From Pseudodonghicola flavimaris (lineage in GTDB: Bacteria; Pseudomonadota; Alphaproteobacteria; Rhodobacterales; Rhodobacteraceae), in the NCBI RefSeq assembly GCF_030164425.1, contig NZ_JASNJD010000031.1:1-34210 (forward strand): 34,210 bases of DNA, read 5' to 3'. A program made the position numbers and the translations under genes. The notes below the pieces were generated by a model. The model worked only from the letters and a program-made list of their open reading frames with translations, did not search any database and had not been told where the DNA came from. Of this stretch, positions 1 through 8,449 are shown in pieces. Positions within the stretch are counted from its first letter, which is position 1. Every line of letters starts with the position of its first letter.

Positions 1-179
1 CCATCGACGAGGAGGTGAAGCTGGTGACCGAGAACCAGTCCGTCTACATCCCGCTGGGCGCCGTCCACCGGATGGAAAACCCCGGCAAGGTGCCGATGGT
101 GCTGATCGAGGTGCAGACCGGTTCCTACCTCGGCGAGGACGACATCATCCGCTACGAGGACATCTACGCCAGAAGCTGA
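1..179 (+). CDS. manC: Mannose-1-phosphate guanylyltransferase / mannose-6-phosphate isomerase, C-terminal end (partial)
   Basis: Only the last 58 codons are present (reading frame from base 3, stop TGA at 177-179). The translated end contains [19 protein letters not shown] followed by [19 protein letters not shown]. This is the cupin-fold type II phosphomannose isomerase domain that closes the bifunctional ManC/AlgA/XanB enzymes, with the conserved H-R-x-E-N-P-G stretch. The family makes GDP-mannose for surface polysaccharides in the cytoplasm. Whether the guanylyltransferase half is intact lies outside the window. Its presence fits the other sugar-nucleotide genes found here (ugd, capD-like, galU-like). 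A monofunctional cupin PMI is the main alternative. Confidence 0.8.
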   Translation, partial: IDEEVKLVTENQSVYIPLGAVHRMENPGKVPMVLIEVQTGSYLGEDDIIRYEDIYARS

Positions 180-208
180 ACCGGAAGCGGGCGATTTTGT
201 CAGCTTTG

Positions 209-237
209 CCGCCGCGGTCGAGGCGGATCCGCGGCGG
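209..237 (+). terminator. Candidate terminator hairpin after manC
   Basis: A 9-bp perfect GC stem (CCGCCGCGG at 209-217, CCGCGGCGG at 229-237) with an 11-base loop lies 30 bases after the manC stop and is followed by TTTC. The U-tract is short, so intrinsic termination is plausible but not certain. Confidence 0.45.
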
Positions 238-240
238 TTT

Positions 241-332
241 CGGGTAAATATGTAAAATCATGCTTTGAGGCGGCGCCGGGATCTGTAAGTTTAGCTGTAA
301 AATGATTTGCCGCCCCGGCCCGCGGGGGCCGG
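241..332 (+). promoter_or_regulatory. Upstream region of the acyl-CoA synthetase with repeated TGTAAAA boxes
   Basis: The stretch 241-305 is AT-richer than its surroundings. It carries TGTAAAATCA at 251-260, ATCTGTAAG at 281-289 and GCTGTAAAATGATTTG at 294-309. The TAAAAT hexamers could be -10 elements (an adjacent TG precedes each) or halves of a regulator site. No convincing -35 is seen at 17 bases. A short hairpin (CCGGCCC at 315-321, GGGCCGG at 326-332) follows in the leader. Similar TGTAAAA words occur between the amidase and the LysR gene around 21609-21650. The rest of the 180-362 gap holds only the terminator hairpin. Confidence 0.4.
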
Positions 333-362
333 TGGCGGCCCGGACAGGATGATCCCCAGACC

Positions 363-2066
363 ATGCCCCAAGCGATGCCCCAGACGACGCCTCAGATCGA
401 TCCCCGGACCGACCCCCGGACCTTCTCGGGGTCTTCCGACAGCCCCTTTCTGCGGGACGGCAGCGTCTATGCGCTGCTGGCGCGCCAGGCGGGGCGCTTC
501 GCCGATCACGATCTCTTCGTGTTGCCCGAGGCGGTGCGCGCGCTCTGGGACGAGGGGCAGAACCGCTGGTCCTATGGCGCCGCCCTGGCCGAGATCGACG
601 CGCTGTCGGCGCGGTTCGCCGCCGCCGGGATCGGCCGCGGCGACCGGGTGGCGCTGCTGCTGGAGAACCGGCCGGCGCATTTCCTGACCTGGCTGGCGCT
701 GAACCGGCTGGGCGGGGTGATGGTGCCGGTCAACCCGCAGGCCAGCGCCGAGGAGATCGGCTATCTGCTGTCGCACAGCGAGGCGCGGCTGCTGATCCGG
801 CTGCCAAAATACGCCGGCACCGCCGATCCGGTGGCCGCCGGCCTGGGGCTGCCGGCGCTGGCGCCGGGCGACCCGCTGCCGCAGATCCGCCAGGCGGCCC
901 CCGCCGGGGGCGCCGATCTGGAGGGCGACTGCGCGCTGATCTATACTTCGGGCTCCACCGGCAAGCCCAAGGGCTGCCTGCTGTCGAACCGCTATTTCCT
1001 GAACTGGGCCACCTGGTACAGCGCCCAGGGCGGGGCCATCTCGCTGCGCCAGGGACAGGAGCGGCTGATGACGCCGCTGCCGACCTTCCATGTCAATTCC
1101 ACTGGCCATTCCTTTCTCGGCATGCTGTCCTGCGGCGGCGCCCAGATCATCATCGACCGGTTCCATCCGCGCAGCTGGTGGCGGGATGCAATCGACTGCG
1201 AGGCCACCTGTTTCCATTATCTGGGGGTGATGCCGGCGATCCTGCTGGAACTGCCGGAGGCGCCGGAGGACCGCGGTCACAAGATGCGCTACGGGCTGGG
1301 CGGCGGCGTGCATCCCGATCACCACGCCCGTTTCGAGGCCCGTTTCGGGGTGCCGCTGCTGGAGGGCTGGGCGATGACCGAGACCGGCGGCGCCGGTACC
1401 TTCTGCACCCCGGAGGAGCCGCGCCATGTCGGCAGCCGTTGCATCGGCCGGCCCGACCGCCCCGGCCCGGCGCTGCAGATCCGGCTGGTCGACGAGGAGG
1501 GGCAGGAGGTGCCGCGCGGCACGCCGGGGGAGCTGTTGCTGCGGGCCGCCGGCGACAACCCGCGCGAGGGGTTCTTCTCGGGTTATCTCAAGGATCCGGA
1601 GGCGACCGAGGCGGCCTGGGCCGGCGGCTGGCTGCACACCGGCGACGTGATGCGCCAGGGCGCGGACGGATCGCTGTTCTTCGTCGAGCGGCGCAAGAAC
1701 ATCATCCGCCGCTCGGGCGAGAATATCGCCGCCGCCGAGGTGGAGCTGGCGATCCAGACGGTGCCCGGCGTCTCGGCCGTGGCGGTGCTGCCGACCCCCG
1801 ATCCGCTGCGCGACGAGGAGGTGCTGGCGGTGGTGGTGCCGACCGCGGAGGCCGGGGAGGACGCGGCGCTGGCGCAGGCGATCCTTGAGACCTGCGCGGC
1901 GCGGCTGACCTATTTCAAGGTGCCGGGCTATATCGTCTTTCAGGACAGCCTGCCGACCACCTCGACCCAGAAGGTGCGCAAACCGGCGCTGCGGCAGCTG
2001 GCGGCCGATCCGCTGGCGGCGCCGCGCTGCATCGACCTGCGCGAACAGAAACAGGCGTTGCGCTGA
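363..2066 (+). CDS. Acyl-CoA synthetase (AMP-forming), CaiC-like
   Basis: This 567-residue adenylate-forming enzyme should activate a carboxylic acid with ATP and join it to CoA in the cytoplasm. Family motifs are complete: the phosphate-binding YTSGSTGKPKG (194-204), GWAMTET (335-341), HTGD (425-428) and the hinge region ERRKNIIRRSGEN (442-454). The C-terminal catalytic lysine is near K537 (STQKVRKPALR). The overall pattern resembles crotonobetaine/carnitine-CoA and other short or medium acyl-CoA ligases, but the substrate cannot be read from sequence. The start is uncertain: no strong ribosome binding site sits at the usual spacing before the ATG at 363, and another in-frame ATG lies four codons on. 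The N-terminal residues are P/Q-rich and poorly conserved in character. The gene stands alone between manC and a convergent RND operon; TGTAAAA boxes upstream suggest regulation. Confidence 0.88.
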   Translation: MPQAMPQTTPQIDPRTDPRTFSGSSDSPFLRDGSVYALLARQAGRFADHDLFVLPEAVRALWDEGQNRWSYGAALAEIDALSARFAAAGIGRGDRVALLLENRPAHFLTWLALNRLGGVMVPVNPQASAEEIGYLLSHSEARLLIRLPKYAGTADPVAAGLGLPALAPGDPLPQIRQAAPAGGADLEGDCALIYTSGSTGKPKGCLLSNRYFLNWATWYSAQGGAISLRQGQERLMTPLPTFHVNSTGHSFLGMLSCGGAQIIIDRFHPRSWWRDAIDCEATCFHYLGVMPAILLELPEAPEDRGHKMRYGLGGGVHPDHHARFEARFGVPLLEGWAMTETGGAGTFCTPEEPRHVGSRCIGRPDRPGPALQIRLVDEEGQEVPRGTPGELLLRAAGDNPREGFFSGYLKDPEATEAAWAGGWLHTGDVMRQGADGSLFFVERRKNIIRRSGENIAAAEVELAIQTVPGVSAVAVLPTPDPLRDEEVLAVVVPTAEAGEDAALAQAILETCAARLTYFKVPGYIVFQDSLPTTSTQKVRKPALRQLAADPLAAPRCIDLREQKQALR

Positions 2067-2072
2067 AACGAT

Positions 2073-2101
2073 CCGCCCGGGACCATGACGGTCCTGGGCG
2101 G
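2073..2101. terminator. Hairpin between convergent genes
   Basis: A 12-bp stem with one G.U pair (CCGCCCGGGACC at 2073-2084, GGTCCTGGGCGG at 2090-2101) and a 5-base loop lies between the stops of the acyl-CoA synthetase (plus) and the RND pump (minus). It could end transcription from both sides. Neither strand has a clear U-tract, so its strength is unknown. Confidence 0.5.
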
Positions 2102-2123
2102 CTCTGGCTCCGGTGGGGCGACG

Positions 2124-5100
2124 TTACTCCGCCGTCTGGCGGCGGCGCCGGCCGAAGAGCCGCAGCACGAAGACGAAGGCCGGCGGCACGAAGAAGATCG
2201 AGAAGACCGTCGCCGCGATCATGCCGCCGATCACCCCGGTGCCGACCGCGTTCTGGCTGGCCGAGCTCGCCCCGCTGGCGATCGCCAGCGGCACCACGCC
2301 CAGGGTGAAGGCGAGCGAGGTCATCAGGATCGGGCGGAAGCGCAGCCTGGCCGCCTCCACCGCCGCCTCGAGCAGGCCCTTGCCCTCGGCCCGCAGGTCC
2401 TTGGCGAATTCCACGATCAGGATGGCGTTCTTGGCCGAGAGCCCGATGATGGTGATCAGCCCCACCTTGAAGTAGATGTCGTTGGGCATGCCGGCGATCC
2501 AGACCGCGGCGACGCTGCCGGCGACGCCGAGCGGCACCGCCAGCATCACCGACAGCGGGATCGACCAGCTTTCATAGAGCCCCGCCAGCAGCAGGAAGAC
2601 GAAGAGGATGCTGAGCGCGTAGAGCATGTTCTCCTGCGCCCCGGCATCGCGTTCCTCCAGCGACTGGCCGGTCCATTCATAGCCGAAGCCCTGCGGCAGC
2701 GCCGAGGCGAGCCGCTCCATCTCGACCATCGCCTCGCCGGAGGAATAGCCCGGCGCGGCACTGCCCGAGATCCGCGAGGCGGCATAGCCGTTATAGCCCA
2801 CCACCTGCGACGGGCCGACCTCCCAATGCACGGTGGCGAAGGAGGAGAAGGGCACCATGCCGCCGTCGGAGTTGCGCACCGAGAGCTGCAGCAGCTCCTC
2901 GGCCGACATCCGGGCGCTCTCGTCGGCCTGCACCACCACCTGCTGCAGACGTCCGGCATTGGGGAAGTCGTTGACGTAGTTGGAGGCCAGGTTGGTCGAG
3001 ATGGTGGCGTTGATGTCGGAGAAGGTGACCCCGAAGGTATTCGCCTTTTCCCGGTCGATGGTCAGGATCACCTGGGCGGCGGGCGGCATGCCCGACACCC
3101 GCAGCCCGGTGACGATGCCGCTTTGCTGCGCCTCGGCGATCAGTTGCTGGGTCGCCGCCTGCAGCGCCTGCTGGCCGAGACCGCCGCGGTCCTGCAGCCG
3201 GAAGCTGAAGCCGCCGGTGGTGCCCAGGCCCTGGATCGGCGGTGGCGACAGCGCGAAGGCGCGCACGTCCTTCAGCCCGAAGAGCTGCATGTTGGCGCCC
3301 ATGGCGATCTCCTGCGCGCTCTGCTCCCGCTCGTCCCAGTCCTTGAAGGTGACGAACATCAGCGCCGCGTTGGGACCGGTGCCGGAGAAGCTGAAACCGC
3401 GCACCGCGACGATATTCTCTACCGCCGGGTTGCTGTTCAGGATCGCTTCGGCCTGTTCGATCGCCGCCGTGGTCCGGTTGGCCGAGGCCGAGGGCGGGGT
3501 CTGCAGGTCGGTGATGATGAAGCCCTGATCCTCGTTCGGCAGGAAGGAGGTGGGCAGCCTGACGAAGCCGAAGGCCATGGCGGCGACCACGATCAGATAG
3601 AACGCCATGACGATGCCGGTGCGTTTCGAGATCCGCTGCACCGCGCCGGTATAGCCGGAGGTGGTGGCTTCGAAGCCGCGGTTGAACCAGCCGAAGGGGC
3701 CGCGCCGCTGCATGTGATGGCCCTTGGGCACCGGCTTGAGGAAGGTGGCGCAGAGCGCCGGCGTCAGGCTGAGCGCCAGGAAGGCGGAGAACAGGATCGA
3801 CACCACCATGGTCAGCGAGAACTGCCGGTAGATGATGCCGGAGGCGCCGGGGAAGAAGGCCATCGGCACGAAGACCGCCGAGAGCACCAGCGAAATCCCG
3901 ATGATCGCGCCGGTGATCTGCGACATCGCCTTGCGGCTGGCCTCGCGCGGGGGCAGGCCCTCGGTCACCATGATCCGCTCGACGTTCTCGACCACCACGA
4001 TGGCGTCGTCGACCAGGATGCCGATCGCCAGCACCATGGCGAACATGGTCAGCACGTTGACCGAGAACCCGGTCGCCAGCATCACCGCCAATGTGCCCAG
4101 AAGCGCCACCGGCACCACGATGGTGGGGATCAGCGTATAGCGGATGTTCTGCAGGAACAGGAACATCACCAGGAACACCAGCACCATGGCCTCGACCAGG
4201 GTGTGCAGCACCTTCTCGATCGATTTCTGGACGAAGGGGGCGGTGTCATAGGGGATTTCATAGGCGATGCCGCCGGGGAAGAATTTCTCCAGCTCGGCCA
4301 TCTTGTCGCGCACCGCCTCGGAGACCGCCAGCGCGTTGCCGGTGGACGACAGCTGCACGCCCATCGCCGCCGAGGGCTGGCCGTTCAGCCGCGAGCTGAA
4401 CATGTAGCTCTCGTTGCCGATCTCGATCCGGGCGATATCCTTCAGCCGCACGGTGGAGCCGTCGGCATTGGCGCGCAGGACGATATTGCCGAATTCCTCG
4501 ATGCTCGACAGCTGGCCCTTGACCATCACCGTGGCGGTGAGCTGCTGGTTGATCGGGTTCGGGTCGGCGCCGATCTGGCCGGCCGCCACCTGGGCGTTCT
4601 GCGCGTTGATCGCATTGGTCACATCCGAGCTGGTCAGGCTCAGCCCCAGCATCTTCTGCGGGTCGATCCAGACCCGCATGGCGCGGGCGGCGGCGAACAG
4701 CTGGACGCTGCCGACGCCTTCGATCCGCGACAGCTCGCCCACCACGTTGCGGGTCAGGTAATCGCCCAGATCGACCGCCTCGCGGGTGCCGTCGGTGGAG
4801 ATCAGCGAGACCACCATGAGGAAGCCCGAGCCGGCCTGTTCGACGTTGATGCCGCGCTGCACCACCGAGGCGGGCAGTTTCGATTCCACCCGGCGCACGG
4901 CGTTCTGCACGTCGACGGTGGCCTGGCCCACATCGGTGCCGGGCTGGAAGGTCACGTTGATCGAGATCCGCCCCGAGGCATCGGAGGTGGATTCATAATA
5001 GCGCAGCCCGTCGACGCCGTTCAGCTCCTCCTCGATCGGCTGAGCGACGCCCTCGTACATCTTTTCCGGCGGGGCGCCGACATAGGTGGCCGAAACGGTG

Positions 5101-5228
5101 ATCTGCGGCGGCGCCACCTGGGGGTACTGGCTGATCGGCAGGCTGGGCAGGGCGAGCACGCCGGCCAGCGAGATGAAGATGGCGATCACCCATGCCAGGA
5201 TGGGCCGCCCGATGAAGAATTGTGCCAT
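2124..5228 (-). CDS. RND (HAE1-type) multidrug efflux pump, inner-membrane subunit
   Basis: This 1034-residue protein is a full-length AcrB/MexB-type proton-driven transporter. It would sit as a trimer in the inner membrane and expel drugs or other amphiphiles through a periplasmic adaptor and an outer-membrane channel. The N-terminus MAQFFIGRPILAWVIAIF is the first membrane helix. The proton-relay aspartates are in VDDAIVVVEN at D407 and D408, the same numbering as E. coli AcrB. The relay lysine is in GLSAKNAIL at K933. Two large periplasmic loops and twelve membrane segments follow the family plan. It starts 14 bases after the adaptor gene and is the last gene of the TetR-adaptor-pump operon. 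No outer-membrane factor gene is in the window, so an OprM/TolC protein encoded elsewhere is expected. The substrate range cannot be predicted. Confidence 0.96.
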   Translation of the reverse strand: MAQFFIGRPILAWVIAIFISLAGVLALPSLPISQYPQVAPPQITVSATYVGAPPEKMYEGVAQPIEEELNGVDGLRYYESTSDASGRISINVTFQPGTDVGQATVDVQNAVRRVESKLPASVVQRGINVEQAGSGFLMVVSLISTDGTREAVDLGDYLTRNVVGELSRIEGVGSVQLFAAARAMRVWIDPQKMLGLSLTSSDVTNAINAQNAQVAAGQIGADPNPINQQLTATVMVKGQLSSIEEFGNIVLRANADGSTVRLKDIARIEIGNESYMFSSRLNGQPSAAMGVQLSSTGNALAVSEAVRDKMAELEKFFPGGIAYEIPYDTAPFVQKSIEKVLHTLVEAMVLVFLVMFLFLQNIRYTLIPTIVVPVALLGTLAVMLATGFSVNVLTMFAMVLAIGILVDDAIVVVENVERIMVTEGLPPREASRKAMSQITGAIIGISLVLSAVFVPMAFFPGASGIIYRQFSLTMVVSILFSAFLALSLTPALCATFLKPVPKGHHMQRRGPFGWFNRGFEATTSGYTGAVQRISKRTGIVMAFYLIVVAAMAFGFVRLPTSFLPNEDQGFIITDLQTPPSASANRTTAAIEQAEAILNSNPAVENIVAVRGFSFSGTGPNAALMFVTFKDWDEREQSAQEIAMGANMQLFGLKDVRAFALSPPPIQGLGTTGGFSFRLQDRGGLGQQALQAATQQLIAEAQQSGIVTGLRVSGMPPAAQVILTIDREKANTFGVTFSDINATISTNLASNYVNDFPNAGRLQQVVVQADESARMSAEELLQLSVRNSDGGMVPFSSFATVHWEVGPSQVVGYNGYAASRISGSAAPGYSSGEAMVEMERLASALPQGFGYEWTGQSLEERDAGAQENMLYALSILFVFLLLAGLYESWSIPLSVMLAVPLGVAGSVAAVWIAGMPNDIYFKVGLITIIGLSAKNAILIVEFAKDLRAEGKGLLEAAVEAARLRFRPILMTSLAFTLGVVPLAIASGASSASQNAVGTGVIGGMIAATVFSIFFVPPAFVFVLRLFGRRRRQTAE

Positions 5229-5242
5229 GTCTCAGACCTGCC

Positions 5243-6370
5243 TCAGTTGCCGGCCGCGACCGGTTCGGGCTGAACCGTGGCCCCGGGGTAAAGTTTCTGC
5301 GCGCCCTCGACGACGATGGTCTCGCCGTCCTCCAGGCCGCTGTCGACCATCCAGCGATCGCCCAGCGTCACGCCGAGCTGCACCAGGCGCAGATCGACGG
5401 TATTGCCCTCTTTCAGCACATAGACCTGGGCGTTGCCGCGGCCGTCGCGCAGCACCGCCTTCTGCGGGATGGCGATGGCCTTTTCCCGCACCGCCTGTTC
5501 GATGCGCACCCGGACATAGAGCCCGGGCAGCAGGTCGCCCTCGGGGTTGGGGAATTCGGCGCGCAGGGTGATCTGGCCGGTGGTCTCGTCGACCGCCGCC
5601 TCGGAGAACAGCAGCTGCCCCTTATGCGCGTAGGCGGTGCCGTCGTCGAAATAGAGCATGACCGAGGCCTGCCCCGGCGCGGTGGCGACCAGGTCGCCGG
5701 CGGCCAGCGCCCGGCGCAGCGCGAAGAGCTGCGAGGCCGATTGGGTGAAGTCGGCATAGACCGGGTCGAGCTGCTGGATCAGCGCCAGATATTGCGTGCC
5801 GGTGGCGCTGACCAGCGCGCCTTCGGTGACCAGGGCGCGGCCGATGGTGCCGGTGATCGGCGCCCGCACCTCGGTGTAATCGAGGTTCAGCCGCGCCTCG
5901 TCGAGCGAGGCCTCGGCCAGCGCCACATCGGCCTTGGCCTGCAGCACCGTGGTCTGGGCCGATTCCAGCTCCACCCCGGAGGAGACGTTGCGCGCCTTGA
6001 GCTGGCGCTGGCGTTCCAGCTCGACTTCGGCATTGGCCAGCGTCGCCTGGGCGCGGGCCAGGCTGGCCTCGGCCGCCTTCACCTGAACCTGGAACGGCGC
6101 CGGGTCGATGCGGTAGAGCACATCGCCCTTCTGTACCAGGCTGCCCTGTTCGAAGACGCGTTCGATCAGGATGCCGGAGACCCGCGGCCGCACCTCGGAA
6201 ATCCGGGTGGCCGAGACCCGCCCGGGCAGCTCGTTGACGATCGGCAGCGGCTCGCCCTTCAGGGTCAGCACCGAAACGGCGGTGGGCGGCATGGCGGGCT
6301 GGGCGGCGGCGGCGGTGGCAAGCCCTGCGGCAAGCGCGAGAGCGGCGAGGAAACGGGGGATAAGCGTCAT
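5243..6370 (-). CDS. RND efflux periplasmic adaptor (membrane fusion protein)
   Basis: This 375-residue AcrA/MexA-type adaptor links the inner-membrane pump to the outer-membrane channel. An N-terminal signal peptide (residues 1 to about 24, ending in an Ala-rich run before QPAMPP) directs export. There is no cysteine lipobox, so it should be soluble or peripherally attached rather than a lipoprotein like AcrA. Family features follow in order: the first lipoyl half (GRVSATRISEVRPRVSGIL), a coiled-coil hairpin rich in Ala, Leu and Gln (roughly residues 95-165), the second lipoyl half (VRAPITGTIGRALVTEG), then beta-barrel and membrane-proximal domains. It lies 63 bases after the TetR gene and 14 bases before the pump gene, so the three are probably one transcript. 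Confidence 0.94.
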   Translation of the reverse strand: MTLIPRFLAALALAAGLATAAAAQPAMPPTAVSVLTLKGEPLPIVNELPGRVSATRISEVRPRVSGILIERVFEQGSLVQKGDVLYRIDPAPFQVQVKAAEASLARAQATLANAEVELERQRQLKARNVSSGVELESAQTTVLQAKADVALAEASLDEARLNLDYTEVRAPITGTIGRALVTEGALVSATGTQYLALIQQLDPVYADFTQSASQLFALRRALAAGDLVATAPGQASVMLYFDDGTAYAHKGQLLFSEAAVDETTGQITLRAEFPNPEGDLLPGLYVRVRIEQAVREKAIAIPQKAVLRDGRGNAQVYVLKEGNTVDLRLVQLGVTLGDRWMVDSGLEDGETIVVEGAQKLYPGATVQPEPVAAGN

Positions 6371-6433
6371 CGGGGATACTCTTTTTCGAAGGAACGGGGC
6401 CGGCGGGGGGACCGGCGGGGCAGGGCGGCCGGG

Positions 6434-7033
6434 TCAGGACCCGGGCGGATGCTCCGGACCGGAGGCCGGAGTGAGGGCGGGGGCCGGATCGGGAGAGACC
6501 AGCCGGCGGATATCGTCGAGGATCTGTTCCCGCAGCGGCGCGTCGAAGCGGTGAAATCCCAGGTATTCCAGCGACATGACCCCCTGCAGTGCCAGCCAGG
6601 CCAGCAGCGCCTGTCGCGGGGTGTCGGTCTCGTCGCGGATGCGGTCGATCTCGGCGTCGAAGAACTGCCGCATCTGGGCGCGGCAGCTGTCGTCCGACCC
6701 CATGCTGGCGGTCAGCTGCACCGCGCCGTAGATCTCTTCTTCCGAGGGCGGGATCCGGGCTTCCTCCAGCAGCGCGCAGAGCCAGGAATGGCCGCAGCTG
6801 GCGCCCTGGGCGGCCTGTTCGGCCCGCCGCTCGGTCTTCATCTCGATCTGCTGCGACACATAGGCGGCCAGCAGCTGTTTCTTGGTCTTGAAATCGTAAA
6901 GCACGCTGGCCTTGCTGATGCCGGCCTTGCGGGCCACCGCCTCGACGGTCAGCGCAGCCGGGCCGGCCTCCTGAATCACCGCCTCGACGGCGGCCAGGAT
7001 ATCGTCGCGTTCAATGCGTTTGCGCCGTCCCAT
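6434..7033 (-). CDS. TetR/AcrR-family repressor of the RND operon
   Basis: This 199-residue regulator has an N-terminal TetR DNA-binding domain. The helix-turn-helix spans about residues 28-47 (LTVEAVARKAGISKASVLYDF), and a variable ligand-binding C-terminal half follows. It is the first gene of the operon that also encodes the adaptor and pump, an arrangement that normally means autoregulation and derepression by pump substrates. Directly upstream lies a TTGACA -35, a -10-like GATAAC and an inverted repeat overlapping the -10 (7062-7104), which supports repression at this promoter. The inducer is unknown. The C-terminal tail from about residue 185 is Pro/Ala-rich and probably disordered. Confidence 0.92.
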   Translation of the reverse strand: MGRRKRIERDDILAAVEAVIQEAGPAALTVEAVARKAGISKASVLYDFKTKKQLLAAYVSQQIEMKTERRAEQAAQGASCGHSWLCALLEEARIPPSEEEIYGAVQLTASMGSDDSCRAQMRQFFDAEIDRIRDETDTPRQALLAWLALQGVMSLEYLGFHRFDAPLREQILDDIRRLVSPDPAPALTPASGPEHPPGS

Positions 7034-7061
7034 GGGGTCGCGGATCCGATCTAGAAAATTT

Positions 7062-7104
7062 ATAACCGAATGGTTGGTTATCTTTCGTTGCGCGGGATTG
7101 TCAA
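7062..7104 (-). promoter_or_regulatory. Promoter and TetR-type operator of the RND efflux operon
   Basis: Read on the minus strand there is a perfect TTGACA (-35, 7104-7099), 16 bases, then GATAAC (-10, 7082-7077). The -10 overlaps a 20-bp inverted repeat at 7062-7081 whose outer arms are ATAACC and GGTTAT, with an inner AACC-GAAT-GGTT dyad. Such short dyads over a -10 are typical TetR-family operators. The site is 29 bases upstream of the regulator's ATG. Confidence 0.7.
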
Positions 7105-7219
7105 CGGTTCGGGCGCACAGGCGGCTGTGCCGGAATGCGCAACCGGTCAGTTTGATCGCGGCCGGCCCGCGGCTGCCGCAAAACGGGGCAGGGCAGGGCG
7201 GGGCCGGATAGGGCGGCAG

Positions 7220-8326
7220 TCAGCCCGCGCGGGGTTCGTCTTCCGGCGCCCAGAGCACCTCTTCGGTGTCCAGCCAGTGCCGCAGCCGCTGTTCCAGCAC
7301 CGCGCTGCGGCGGGCATGGGTCAGTTCGCGGGCGGCATAGTCCCGGGCGGCGCGGCCCATGCGGTCGGCGCGATCGGGGTCGTCCATCAGGCTCTGCATC
7401 GCGGCGCGCACCGCCGCCGGATCGGCCAGCGGCACGGTCAGCGCATGTTCGCCCGTGGTGAAGTAATCGAGCGCGGTTTCCACGTCCGAGATGATCTGCG
7501 GCCGGGCGCAATGCATCGCGGTGACGATGGTGATATGGCCGGCGCCACGATCGGCGTCGCGCACCAGGATCACATTGGCCACCGCCTGGCGGATGCAGGC
7601 GATGCAATCGCCGAGTGGCAGCTCGACATAGGCGCGGACATTCGGCGGCAGCTCAAGCTCCGGCGGCGTATGGGCGATGATGACGCCCTCGGCCTCGAGC
7701 CCTTCGAGCGCGGCGCAGAAGGTCTCGTGATCGCGGTTGTTGCGGCCGATCAGGCAGAAATAGGGGCGTGCCGGCGGCGCGAAATGACCGTCGAGCTCTG
7801 GCAGGTCGTAGGACCAGCGCACGAAGGCGAAGCGGTCGCGCGGAATGCCGTGTTCGGCGGCGAAGAGATCGGCCTCGGGCTTCGAGGCGACCACCGCCAT
7901 GTCGACCCGGCCGAAGAACAGTCGGTTGAGCAGCCGGTCGAGCGGCGCGAAGCCGCTGCGCAGCCGGCGGTTGCCGGAGACGTTCAGCCCCAGCACCGCA
8001 TGGCGCGCCCGCGACCGGGTCAGCCGCAGCAGCGCCGAGACCAGCGCGGCGTTGAAATATTCGTCGGTCAGGATCAGCTCGGCCCGGCTGAGGCGGCGGG
8101 CCTGTTTCAGAAACTGCGGCAGACGCTTGAGCGGATGCACCCAGGGCAGGGCGACCTCATAGACCGGATGGCCGCGGGCCTCGAGAAACCGCAGGTGATC
8201 GGGGCACTGGCGGCTGACCCCGGGGGTACCGGCCAGCACCAGCTGGATCACCGGCCGGCGCGGCGCGTCGGGCTCGGGCGTTTCAGCATGTATTGCGGGG
8301 GCCATGTCAGCGGGGGCAGGGGGCAT
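7220..8326 (-). CDS. Glycosyltransferase, GT-B fold (GT4-like)
   Basis: This 368-residue protein has the look of a GT-B glycosyltransferase. The N-terminal domain begins after a short variable leader with VIQLVLAGTPGVSRQ. The C-terminal domain holds the family-like segment YFCLIGRNNRDHETF, a donor-site region with HITIVTAMHCARPQIISDV, and the usual closing helices (PAAVRAAMQSLMDDPDRADRMG). No signal peptide or membrane segment is seen, so it is cytoplasmic. It lies 123 bases downstream of UDP-glucose dehydrogenase on the same strand, suggesting a job in making a uronic-acid-containing or other surface glycan. Donor and acceptor are unknown. The start could instead be the ATG at 8305, seven codons in; neither has a decisive ribosome binding site. 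Confidence 0.72.
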   Translation of the reverse strand: MPPAPADMAPAIHAETPEPDAPRRPVIQLVLAGTPGVSRQCPDHLRFLEARGHPVYEVALPWVHPLKRLPQFLKQARRLSRAELILTDEYFNAALVSALLRLTRSRARHAVLGLNVSGNRRLRSGFAPLDRLLNRLFFGRVDMAVVASKPEADLFAAEHGIPRDRFAFVRWSYDLPELDGHFAPPARPYFCLIGRNNRDHETFCAALEGLEAEGVIIAHTPPELELPPNVRAYVELPLGDCIACIRQAVANVILVRDADRGAGHITIVTAMHCARPQIISDVETALDYFTTGEHALTVPLADPAAVRAAMQSLMDDPDRADRMGRAARDYAARELTHARRSAVLEQRLRHWLDTEEVLWAPEDEPRAG

Positions 8327-8449
8327 TCAGCGGGCTATCCGATCACGGGGGTCAACCAGGGCCGGGCCCGCCGGGCGGTGCCGGACCCGGGGGCAAGTAG
8401 GCCCGATCGCGGCTTTCGGCGTCAAGCCGGAACCCGCCGGCGCCGGGGG

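Noticed and set aside
2085..5273. A 1062-codon plus-strand open frame antisense to the RND pump.
   Set aside because: Its translation is rich in His, Asp, Gly, Arg and Gln with no domain. It is the usual shadow frame of a GC-rich gene, and the opposite strand encodes a full AcrB-type protein.
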